A stretch of 64,000 nt of DNA from Hyphomicrobiales bacterium (GTDB lineage: Bacteria; Pseudomonadota; Alphaproteobacteria; Rhizobiales; Rhizobiaceae): positions 1 to 64,000 of the forward strand of contig UCNE01000029.1 of assembly GCA_900473685.1 (NCBI GenBank), written 5' to 3'. Position 1 is the first letter of the stretch; each line of letters starts with the position of its first letter. Of this stretch, positions 33,825 through 41,323 are shown in pieces. The translations under genes were made by a program, and so were the position numbers. The notes below the pieces were generated by a model. The model was not told where the DNA came from. It was given only the letters and a program-made list of their open reading frames with translations, and searched no databases.

Positions 33825-33884
33825 GGCAGGGGGCGGCTGGTGTCCCAAACACATTGTCACCTGCGACAACGACTTTGCCTCAAC

Positions 33885-34147
33885 TCAGGTCGCCGTCTTC
33901 TCAGCTTTGGCGTGGTCGTCCCCCTCAAGCTTCTCCATGGCCCTCGTCAGCGCTGCAAAACAGCGCATGTCGAGCGCAGTCCGACCATCGCGGGCCATGA
34001 TGGCCAATGCCTGCGAGACCCGCATGGCCGCCCGGTAGGCGCATTTTGCGGCAGCTTCGTTCGAGCTGCCGCCGTTTCCAGCCGCACATCGCGCCGACCA
34101 AGATTGTAACAACCCGCATAAATCTCCCTCTTCAGGTCGCTGGCCAT
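33885..34147 (-). pseudogene. Possible frameshifted remnant of a small helical-protein gene
   Basis: ATG 34147 opens a frame beginning MASDLKREIYAGCYNLGRRD that looks protein-like but turns low-quality after about 28 residues. A different minus-strand frame continues from there with NEAAAKCAYRAAMRVSQALAIMARDGRTALDMRCFAALTRAMEKLE (in pieces), strongly helical, to a stop at 33885. Joining the two needs one frameshift near 34070. The product is unknown. Confidence 0.35.
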
Positions 34148-34238
34148 GATCCCGCGCGCCCGTCACGCCAGCATGACGGGTCGGGTGCACCTCGCTCTGG
34201 CGCACCGCGTCGTCCGGAGGGCTTTTCTTTCATGTGAA

Positions 34239-34262
34239 TATAGTATACCCCCCTATGCTATA
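34239..34262. promoter_or_regulatory. RcnR/DmeR-type operator
   Basis: TATAGTATA, a C6 tract (34248-34253) and TATGCTATA form an AT-rich dyad (8 of 9 positions) around a G/C tract, the signature of RcnR/CsoR-class operators. It ends 11 bp before the dmeR ATG. Confidence 0.75.
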
Positions 34263-34273
34263 GTGAGGTGCCG

Positions 34274-34546
34274 ATGTCCCATACCACCCGGGAAAAACCA
34301 AAACTGCTGGCGCGGGTGCGCCGCCTGAAGGGTCAGCTTGAGGCCGTCGAGCGGGCGCTGGAAGTTGAGACGCCCTGCGGCGATATCCTGCAGCTGCTGT
34401 CGTCCATTCGCGGCGCCCTGAACGGGCTGACCGGCGAGGTGATGGAAGATCACCTGCGCGAGCATGTGCTTCTGGCGGAAAACGAGGCGGAGCGTCTGCG
34501 GGCCGTCGATGAACTGTCCGCCGTGCTGCGGACCTATGTGCGCTAA
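34274..34546 (+). CDS. dmeR: RcnR/CsoR-family nickel/cobalt-responsive repressor (DmeR)
   Basis: It encodes 90 residues, all-helical and probably a tetramer. It begins MSHTTREKPKLLARVRRLKG as RcnR does, and the RcnR metal ligands fall in register: H3, C35, H60 and H64. The neighbouring cation diffusion facilitator makes this the dmeRF operon described in rhizobia, where the regulator represses until Ni or Co binds. ATG 34274 restores the N-terminal Ser-His-Thr that provides ligands; an in-frame GTG lies at 34268. The operator lies immediately upstream. Confidence 0.88.
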   Translation: MSHTTREKPKLLARVRRLKGQLEAVERALEVETPCGDILQLLSSIRGALNGLTGEVMEDHLREHVLLAENEAERLRAVDELSAVLRTYVR

Positions 34547-34581
34547 AATCCTGATACGCCGATCTTGAGAGGAATGGCTTT

Positions 34582-35640
34582 ATGCCGACAGAAAACCTGG
34601 TTCACGAACACGTCTTTCTCGGCGCCGGTCATCGGCGCAACGAACGCCGCGTCTGGCTGGTCATTGCGCTGACCGCAACGATGATGGCGGCGGAAATTAT
34701 CGCCGGAAATCTCTATGGCTCGATGGCGCTGGTCGCCGATGGCTGGCACATGTCCACCCATGCGGGTGCCATGCTGATCACGGCGCTCGCCTATCTCTAT
34801 GCACGGCGCCAGGCCCGCAATCCGCGCTTCACCTTCGGTACCGGCAAGCTTGGCGATCTCGCCGGTTTCGCCAGCGCCATTGTGCTTGCGTTGATCGCCC
34901 TGCTGATCGGCTGGGAGAGCCTGCTGCGCCTCGCCAACCCCGTCCAGATCAGCTTTTCGCAGGCGATCGCCGTGGCGGTGATCGGCCTGGCGGTCAATCT
35001 CGTCTCGGCTTTCCTGCTCAAGGATGACCACGATCATCTGGGCCATACGCATGGCGGACATTCCCATGGTGGTCACGCGCATGGAGCTCATTCGCATGGC
35101 GCGCATACGCATCATCATGCGGCCCAGCCCGCGAGCGGAGACCATGATCATGGCCATCATCACGCTGGCCACAGCCATGAGGGGCATAGCCATCATGGCC
35201 AAGCAGCGCCCGGCACCGACAACAATCTGCGGTCCGCCTATCTCCATGTGATGGCTGATGCGTTGACATCGGTGCTTGCCATTCTCGCCCTTCTGGCGGG
35301 CAGCATCTATGGCTGGCTCTGGCTTGATCCGGCCATGGGCATTGTCGGCGCGCTGGTTATCGCCCGCTGGTCCTATGGCCTCATCCGCCAGACCGGCCTG
35401 ATCCTCATCGATGCGACCGATACGGTGACGGAACTGCAGACAGAAATCCGTGAACGGATCGAAACGCCGCAGGAAAAAATCACCGATCTGCATGTCTGGC
35501 AGGTCGGCCCCGGCCACAACGCCGCCATCGTCGCCATCGCCACGGCCAACCCGCACCCGCCGGCCTTCTACAAGGAAAAGCTCGCCAAGCTCACCGGCCT
35601 GTCGCATCTGACCGTCGAGGTGACGCCGGTCGCGGCATAA
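34582..35640 (+). CDS. dmeF: Cation diffusion facilitator, Co/Ni exporter DmeF
   Basis: This 352-residue inner-membrane CDF protein has six predicted helices. The first metal-site pattern is SMALVADGWHMSTHAGAML (HxxxD/DxxxH-type with Asp and His) and the second is YLHVMADALTSVLAI with HxxxD. A long His/Gly-rich cytosolic loop (about residues 150-215, many HGGHSHG repeats) is typical of DmeF. The C-terminal domain follows (DLHVWQVGPGHNAAIVAI). It exports Co2+/Ni2+ using the proton gradient. It starts 36 bp after dmeR and is followed by a strong terminator. Confidence 0.9.
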   Translation: MPTENLVHEHVFLGAGHRRNERRVWLVIALTATMMAAEIIAGNLYGSMALVADGWHMSTHAGAMLITALAYLYARRQARNPRFTFGTGKLGDLAGFASAIVLALIALLIGWESLLRLANPVQISFSQAIAVAVIGLAVNLVSAFLLKDDHDHLGHTHGGHSHGGHAHGAHSHGAHTHHHAAQPASGDHDHGHHHAGHSHEGHSHHGQAAPGTDNNLRSAYLHVMADALTSVLAILALLAGSIYGWLWLDPAMGIVGALVIARWSYGLIRQTGLILIDATDTVTELQTEIRERIETPQEKITDLHVWQVGPGHNAAIVAIATANPHPPAFYKEKLAKLTGLSHLTVEVTPVAA

Positions 35641-35718
35641 GGTTTTATCTTTGTGGAGACCGTGAACCGCCGCCCAAGGCGGTTCGCTGCAGAATCGTTT
35701 TGCAGCTTTGATCATACA

Positions 35719-35750
35719 AAAAAAGCCGGCAGGTCGCCCCGCCGGCTTTT
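35719..35750. terminator. Bidirectional terminator between dmeF and glucose dehydrogenase
   Basis: AAAAGCCGGC (35721-35730) pairs with GCCGGCTTTT (35741-35750), with A-rich and T-rich flanks. It terminates both convergent genes. Confidence 0.85.
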
Positions 35751-35769
35751 CCATGTGTTGAAGGCTGGC

Positions 35770-38112
35770 CTACTTCGCCAGCTTGTACGCGATCACGTAG
35801 TCGCCGGGCTTGGTGCCGACCGAGCCGTGGCCGCCGGCAACGATCAGCACGAACTGCGTGCCGTCGTCTGTGGCATAGCTCATCGGGGTAGACTGGCCAC
35901 CGGCCGGAAGGCGGCCTTCCCACAGCACCTTGCCGGTCGTCAGGTCATAGGCGCGGATAAAGTTGTCGACGGCTGCCCCCAAGAACGCGACGCCGCCCTT
36001 GGTGATCATCGGGCCGCCGATACCGGGCACGCCGACCTTGAAGGGCAGGGGAACCGGCGTCATGTCCTGCACGGTGCCATTCCTGTGCTTGTAGGCGATC
36101 TTGCCGGTCTTCAAATCCGCACCGGCGACATAGCCCCATGGCGGCGCCTGGCAGGGAATGCCGAGCGGTCCAAGGAATGGCCCCATGAAGACGCCGTAAG
36201 GCGCGCCGTCATTGCGGTTGAGGCCCTGTTCGGAACCTTTTTCGTCCTGGCCCTTGGCCGGAATCTGGTCGCGCGGCACCAGTCTCGACGTGAAGGCGAG
36301 ATAGGTCGGCATGCCGAACATCACCTGGCGTTCCGGATCGACCGCGACCGAACCCCAGTTGAAGGTGCCGAAATTGCCGGGATAGATCAGACTGCCTTCC
36401 AGCGATGGCGGCGTGTAGCGGCCTTCATATTTCAGCCGCTTGAAGTCGATCCGGCAGGCGAGCTGATCGAACATCGTCACGCCCCACATGTTCTTGTCGG
36501 TGAGGGGCGGCGGCGAGAAGGTGAGGTCGGAGATCGGCTGGGTCGGAGCGGTAAAGTCCTCCGCGATCGCGCCCGTCGGCGCCGGGATTTCCTTGACCGG
36601 GATGATCGGCTCGCCGGTACGCCGGTCAAGCACGTAGATATCGCCCTGCTTGGTCGGGCCGACAAGGGCCGGAACCGGTTGGCCGTCCTTGCCGGTAATG
36701 TCGAGCAGCACTGGCTGGGCGGGAACGTCCATGTCCCAGAGGTCGTGATGCACGGTCTGGCGCACCCAGCGGACTGCGCCGGTTGTGATGTCCAGCGCCA
36801 CGATCGACGAGGAGTATTTTTCGACATGCTCCGAACGGCCCATGCCGAGCTGGTCGGGCACCTGGTTGCCGAGCGGGATATAGACGAGATTGAGCTTGTC
36901 GTCATAGCTGAACACCGACCAGCTGTTGGGCGAGTTGGTCGTGTAGGTCTGGCCTTTCGGCAGTGGCGTCGTCGTATCGGGGTTGCCACTGTCCCAGTTC
37001 CAGACCAGCGCACCGGTGTTGACGTCGAAGGCGCGGATGACGCCGGACTGTTCCTGCGTCGAATAATTGTCGTTGACGGCACCGCCAATGATGATCTTGC
37101 CAGCCGTGATCACCGGTGGCGAGGTCGAGTAATAGTAACCGGCCGGATTGTATTTCATGCCGGTTTCGAGATGCAGCGTGCCCTTGTCGGCGAAGCTCTC
37201 GCAGACCTTTCCGTTGGCGGCATCAAGCGCGATCAGTCGCGCATCGGCTGTCGGCAGATAGACCCGTTCGGCGCAAGGGCTGCCGGCCACGACAGCCGGA
37301 TCGGCATAATAGGTGACGCCGCGGCAGGTCTGGTGCTGCCGGTCCGGGTTCATGCCGGAATTGGCGTCGAATTTCCATTTTTCCTTGCCGGTCGCGGCGT
37401 CGAGCGCGATGGCGAGGTTATGCGGCGTGCATATGTAGAGCGTGTCGTGGATTTTCAGCGGCGTCACCTGATAGGTGGTTTCGCCAATATCATCCGGCCG
37501 CTTCACATCGCCCGTCTGGTATTGCCAGGCAACCTGCAGCGTGCCGACATTTTCCGGGGTGATCTGCGAAAGCGGCGAGTAGCGCTGGCCATAGGGCGTG
37601 CGGCCATACTGGTGCCATTCACCATCCGGCACATTGCCGCCGAGATCGGCGGCTGCAGTCGCGGTTCCAACCGGCAGTTCGCCGGCAAGATCAAGCGGGT
37701 CCTGCGTCATCGAATAGCCGGCAACAACGATCGAGGCGAGAACGGCGAGACCCAGTGGCAGGGCGCTGGCCTTGTAGACTTCCCCCGTCGGGCTGGAAAA
37801 ACCGAGGCCGCGGCGGATGCCCGGCAAAAGCAGCCAGAGGCCGAGCAGGATGACGACGCCGCCACGCGGGCCGAGTTGCCACCAGTCGAAGCCGACCTCC
37901 CAGATCGCCCAGGCGAGCGTGCCGATGATCAAAAGCGCGTAGACGGTCAGCGCCGCACCGCGGCGCGCAAACAGGAGGAAGGCCGTGATGAGGAAGCCGA
38001 GACCGGCAATGGCATAATACCAGCTGCCGCCGAGCAGGATGAGCCAGAGCCCGCCGCCGCCGAGCGCAAGCCCAATCAGCGCGAAGACGATGGCCGTCAA
38101 CAAAATCAACAT
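35770..38112 (-). CDS. gcd: Membrane-bound PQQ-dependent glucose dehydrogenase
   Basis: This 780-residue enzyme oxidises glucose to gluconate in the periplasm and passes electrons to ubiquinone. The first ~140 residues hold five membrane helices. The rest is an eight-bladed quinoprotein propeller starting EWHQYGRTPYGQRYSPLSQI. Gcd-type motifs include TPHNLAIALDAATGKEKW, TSPPVITAGKIIIGGAVNDN, QTVHHDLWDMDVPAQP (in pieces) and GGHGSVGTKPGDYVIAY near the end. GGGAG is 7 nt before the ATG. It needs PQQ; no pqq synthesis genes occur in this window. It acts in mineral-phosphate solubilisation in rhizobia. Confidence 0.93.
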   Translation of the reverse strand: MLILLTAIVFALIGLALGGGGLWLILLGGSWYYAIAGLGFLITAFLLFARRGAALTVYALLIIGTLAWAIWEVGFDWWQLGPRGGVVILLGLWLLLPGIRRGLGFSSPTGEVYKASALPLGLAVLASIVVAGYSMTQDPLDLAGELPVGTATAAADLGGNVPDGEWHQYGRTPYGQRYSPLSQITPENVGTLQVAWQYQTGDVKRPDDIGETTYQVTPLKIHDTLYICTPHNLAIALDAATGKEKWKFDANSGMNPDRQHQTCRGVTYYADPAVVAGSPCAERVYLPTADARLIALDAANGKVCESFADKGTLHLETGMKYNPAGYYYSTSPPVITAGKIIIGGAVNDNYSTQEQSGVIRAFDVNTGALVWNWDSGNPDTTTPLPKGQTYTTNSPNSWSVFSYDDKLNLVYIPLGNQVPDQLGMGRSEHVEKYSSSIVALDITTGAVRWVRQTVHHDLWDMDVPAQPVLLDITGKDGQPVPALVGPTKQGDIYVLDRRTGEPIIPVKEIPAPTGAIAEDFTAPTQPISDLTFSPPPLTDKNMWGVTMFDQLACRIDFKRLKYEGRYTPPSLEGSLIYPGNFGTFNWGSVAVDPERQVMFGMPTYLAFTSRLVPRDQIPAKGQDEKGSEQGLNRNDGAPYGVFMGPFLGPLGIPCQAPPWGYVAGADLKTGKIAYKHRNGTVQDMTPVPLPFKVGVPGIGGPMITKGGVAFLGAAVDNFIRAYDLTTGKVLWEGRLPAGGQSTPMSYATDDGTQFVLIVAGGHGSVGTKPGDYVIAYKLAK

Positions 38113-38464
38113 GAATATCTCCCGTTATGGAAAGCCGCGCCGCGCGGTTCATTTCGCTTGCGGTGGGCATTGGGTCCAATGCCTCAGGGAAAAGGCAGTC
38201 CGGTCTCAAGGTTGGCCATCGCGCCGGAGGGAATTTGCGCGGTGATCCTCTGTCGGGCGCGGGGGACAAGGTTTTAGTTCCCGCGTGTACCCTCAACATA
38301 ACGCGATGCCCCTGCCTTTCAATGGCCACATTTCGGCACGGCGATCAAAATTTGGGATGGTGGCTGGCGGATGACGCGCAGCGGCAGAGAATGGAGTGAA
38401 GGCAGGCGGCCTGTATGGAAGGGGGCACGCCCAGCCATAGCGAGAATGATTTGGTTTAGAGCAA
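38113..38464. other. Intergenic region upstream of gcd
   Basis: This 352-bp region has no supported gene in either strand. It contains the gcd promoter on the minus strand and the 3' side of the HepT gene. I recognise no operator. Confidence 0.5.
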
Positions 38465-38812
38465 TTATTCGTTGGCCACGGAGTGCTGGATTATCTTAAT
38501 CGCCGCTTTGAGCGGTGCAACATGCTCCGTTATAACAACCCAAACGACGTCATCCGCTATTTTATGGTACTCATGACGCAGGATGTTCCCAATGCCGCGA
38601 ATTTGTTTCCACGGCAGATCTGGCGCGAGTGTCAGCAGTTCATCAGGAATATGCCGGGAAGCCTCCGAAACGATTTCCAACGCTCTCTGGATGCCGAGAC
38701 GCAACAGCCAGTCCTGCTCAAAATCCGCCAATGACTTGCCAGCTGTATGGGTTTCAATGCCGTCGATGGCTTCCAGAATTTCGGAGAGGACAGGCCCGAC
38801 CTTGCGCTTCAC
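38465..38812 (-). CDS. hepT: HepT-like RNase toxin (DUF86/HEPN)
   Basis: This 115-residue, all-helical protein has the HEPN active-site pattern R-x4-6-H in the ILRHEYHKIADDVVW segment, plus the EIVSEASRHIPDELLTL helix characteristic of HepT. HepT is an RNase that cleaves RNA and is neutralised by the adjacent MNT nucleotidyltransferase, which AMPylates it. The start is GTG, 2 nt after the antitoxin stop, so translation is coupled. Confidence 0.88.
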   Translation of the reverse strand: MKRKVGPVLSEILEAIDGIETHTAGKSLADFEQDWLLRLGIQRALEIVSEASRHIPDELLTLAPDLPWKQIRGIGNILRHEYHKIADDVVWVVITEHVAPLKAAIKIIQHSVANE

Positions 38813-38814
38813 CG

Positions 38815-39111
38815 TTAAAAGACCCGCACTGCAGATTGTTCGATATCCGCACGGAGCATCGGGTGCAGGCTGCTGCGGGTGGTTAAGTCCACCTTTACCG
38901 ACAGCATTTCCTCCAGGAACTGCTTGATCCCGACGAGGTCTAGCAGGGAAAAGCGCTTTGCCGGTTCATAGTCGATGTACAAGTCGAGATCACTCGATCG
39001 TCCTGCCTCGTTGCGCGCTGTCGATCCAAAAAGATACAGCGCTGTCGCGCCCATGCCTTTGACGGCATCGGCGTGTTGCTGGAGCTTCTCGATGGCATCC
39101 GTTCTGTTCAT
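38815..39111 (-). CDS. mntA: MntA-like nucleotidyltransferase antitoxin
   Basis: This 98-residue protein has the minimal nucleotidyltransferase motif GS-x10-D-x-D (FGSTARNEAGRSSDLDLYID) and a third acidic residue in VKVDLTT. Such MNT-domain proteins transfer AMP to a tyrosine of HepT (in the RX4HXY motif) to inactivate it. The antitoxin-first order with a 2-nt gap is the standard HepT/MntA operon. Confidence 0.88.
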   Translation of the reverse strand: MNRTDAIEKLQQHADAVKGMGATALYLFGSTARNEAGRSSDLDLYIDYEPAKRFSLLDLVGIKQFLEEMLSVKVDLTTRSSLHPMLRADIEQSAVRVF

Positions 39112-39155
39112 GACGGCAGCTTACACCATCCAACGCGCGCAGACGAGGCTTTGGC

Positions 39156-40661
39156 TCACGTCCCGCAGAACGTCTTCAACACTTCTTCCGAAGGGGCCGG
39201 TGGCGCGGCATAGGCGGCGAACTTCGGCTGGTCCTCATAGGGTTTTGCCAGAACGTCGTTCAATGCCTCGAACAACGAGAAATCGCCATCATCCTCGGCC
39301 GCACGGATCGCCTGCTCGATGCGGTGGTTGCGCGGGATGAAGGCCGGGTTGACGGCGCGCATTGCTGCCGCCGTCAGCGCATCGGATAGAGGTTCCCGTC
39401 CGGTCCTCTCGCGCCAGGCGAGAAGCCAGGCGTCGATGTCGGCGGGGTTGGCGAAGAGGTCGCGCAGCGGTCCGTCATGGGCGCTGCTTTCGGCTGCATC
39501 GCACAGCTTGCGGAAGGTCAGCGTGAAATCGGCCTCGTTGCGGTGCATGGCGCTCAACAGGCCCTGGACCAGATCGAGATCGCCGTCTTCCTCCGTATGA
39601 AGGCCGATCTTCGCCTTCATGCCGGTGAGCCAATGGGTCTGGAACCGCGGCCCATAGCCGGCAATGGCGTCATTGGCGAGATTGACGGCCTCGGATGCTT
39701 CGGGATCAAGCAGCGGCAATAGGGTCTCGGCAAACCGTGCCATGTTCCACTGGCCGATCGCCGGCTGGCTGGCATAGGCGTAACGCCCACCCCGGTCGAT
39801 CGAGGAGAAAACCTTGGCGGGATCATAGGCATCGAGAAAGGCACAGGGGCCGAAATCGATGGTTTCGCCGGAAATGGCGCAATTATCGGTGTTCATCACG
39901 CCATGGATAAAGCCGACACAAAGCCAGCGGGCAATCAGCGAGGCCTGCCGCTCGATCACCGCTTCGAGCAGGGCCAGATAGGGTCGCTCATGGCCTTTGA
40001 TTTCGGGATAATGCCGGTCGATGACGTAATCTGCCAGAACCTTCAGGCCTTCGTTGTCACCGCGTGCCGCCAGGAACTGGAACGTGCCGACGCGGATATG
40101 GCTGGCTGCCACGCGGGTGATGACGCCACCCGGCAGAACGCGGTCGCGGTAGACCGGCTCTCCGGTGACGACGGCCGCCAGCGCCCGTGTCGTCGGAATA
40201 CCAAGTGTAAACATCGCCTCGCTGACGATATATTCGCGCAGCACCGGGCCAAGGGCTGCCCGCCCGTCGCCGCGCCGGGAATAGGGTGTCTTGCCCGCAC
40301 CCTTCAGCTGGATATCGCGGCGCCTGCCATGGGTATCGATGACTTCGCCAAGCAGGATCGCCCGTCCGTCGCCAAGCAACGGCACGAACTGGCCGAACTG
40401 ATGCCCGGCATAGGCCATGCCCAGTGGGTTTGCGCCCTCGGGAACGGCGTTGCCGGAGAAGATCGCCGCCCCGTTGCGCTCCAGCGCATCGGTATCAAGG
40501 CCAAGCTCCTCGGCCAATGGGCGGTTGAACTTGATCAGCCAGGGCTCGGAAACGGGCGTCGGAACGGCAGCCGCGTGAAAATGCGCGGGCAGCCGGGCAT
40601 AGCTGTTGTCGAAGGCAATGGGTGCGGCGCCGGCCGCTTTTTCGCGCGCAGATAATGTCAT
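39156..40661 (-). CDS. selO: Protein adenylyltransferase SelO (YdiU family)
   Basis: This 501-residue pseudokinase-like enzyme transfers AMP from ATP to Ser/Thr/Tyr of proteins. The diagnostic UPF0061 segments are FDNSYARLPAHFHAAAVP, GMAYAGHQFGQFVPLLGDGRAI (in pieces), DIQLKGAGKTPYSRRGDGRAA (in pieces) and VGFIHGVMNTDNCAISGETIDFGPCAFLD (in pieces) with the catalytic-loop and DFG-like Asp residues. ATG 40661 starts the match; the open frame continues to 40718. In bacteria SelO is linked to oxidative-stress responses. It stands alone, 44 bp after MntA. Confidence 0.9.
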   Translation of the reverse strand: MTLSAREKAAGAAPIAFDNSYARLPAHFHAAAVPTPVSEPWLIKFNRPLAEELGLDTDALERNGAAIFSGNAVPEGANPLGMAYAGHQFGQFVPLLGDGRAILLGEVIDTHGRRRDIQLKGAGKTPYSRRGDGRAALGPVLREYIVSEAMFTLGIPTTRALAAVVTGEPVYRDRVLPGGVITRVAASHIRVGTFQFLAARGDNEGLKVLADYVIDRHYPEIKGHERPYLALLEAVIERQASLIARWLCVGFIHGVMNTDNCAISGETIDFGPCAFLDAYDPAKVFSSIDRGGRYAYASQPAIGQWNMARFAETLLPLLDPEASEAVNLANDAIAGYGPRFQTHWLTGMKAKIGLHTEEDGDLDLVQGLLSAMHRNEADFTLTFRKLCDAAESSAHDGPLRDLFANPADIDAWLLAWRERTGREPLSDALTAAAMRAVNPAFIPRNHRIEQAIRAAEDDGDFSLFEALNDVLAKPYEDQPKFAAYAAPPAPSEEVLKTFCGT

Positions 40662-40775
40662 GCGCCTAAGGTAAGAGCAGGGCGGGTCTGCGGCAAGGGC
40701 GTTCGAGCGGCAGGGCAAGTAGGGCTGGGCCTGCTGACGCGATTATCCCTGCGAGTGTCCACGGATAGAAAGCCA

Positions 40776-41243
40776 TCACGCCTTGGTAAAATCAGCTCCA
40801 GCCGCCTCGGCCTCTGCCGCACCGCCATCCTGTGGGATTTCCAGCTGGCGCTTGATCGCTTCCTTGATTTCCGCTTCGATTGCCGCGCGGGCATCCGCGT
40901 CCATGGCGGCAATATCGGCTTCCGTCAAATCCTTGTCGGCGAGAATCTGCGCCCGGATCTTTTCGGCCAGCGACATTTTCGACCAGTCCATGAACTCGTC
41001 GGCCGGGCTGTCCTTCGGCGCTGCAGTCACGGCGCCGGTTTCGCCTTCCAGCTTGTCGGCCATCGACAGCCAAAGCGCGGAAGACAGCGATGCCGAGGAG
41101 CCGGACAAACCGATCGAAACGGTCGGCGCCTGCGTGCGCTCGCCGCCACCGCCATCGACGTTGAGCGCAAGGCTGGAAGACGCCGCGCCCTGGTTGCCGT
41201 TTTGCGGGCGGTAATAATTGCTGATGCTGTCGCCGATCTTCAT
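40776..41243 (-). CDS. Hypothetical acidic protein, 155 residues
   Basis: The N-terminal ~60 residues are Gly/Ser-rich and low complexity. The C-terminal ~80 residues form a charged helix region (MDWSKMSLAEKIRAQILADKDLTEADIAAMDADARAAIEAEIKEAIKRQLE, in pieces). The MxxWxKMSLxEKIRAQIL part resembles segments in other rhizobial hypothetical proteins. There is no signal peptide or catalytic motif. I assign no function. It is isolated between convergent-type neighbours. Confidence 0.7.
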   Translation of the reverse strand: MKIGDSISNYYRPQNGNQGAASSSLALNVDGGGGERTQAPTVSIGLSGSSASLSSALWLSMADKLEGETGAVTAAPKDSPADEFMDWSKMSLAEKIRAQILADKDLTEADIAAMDADARAAIEAEIKEAIKRQLEIPQDGGAAEAEAAGADFTKA

Positions 41244-41323
41244 ACCGATTCTCCCTGCAAGGTTGCAGGGAGAACTAAGAAATCTGGCGTGTGCGAGGCT
41301 TGTCTATTCCGATGAAAGACGGG

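Larger units (their letters stand above)
33631..34273. other. 643-bp gap: palindromic repeat, decayed gene remnant and dmeR promoter
   Basis: No intact gene is supported here. From left to right it holds a mosaic palindromic element (33707-33824), a minus-strand stretch that looks like a frameshifted small gene (33885-34147), a short dyad (34159-34180, CCCGTCA/TGACGGG), and the dmeR operator (34239-34262). Confidence 0.6.

Noticed and set aside
35653-38277. 874-residue open frame on the plus strand opposite gcd
   Set aside because: It spans the whole glucose dehydrogenase gene and its terminator, has no recognised domain and a His/Arg-rich composition; the opposite strand encodes an unmistakable PQQ glucose dehydrogenase.
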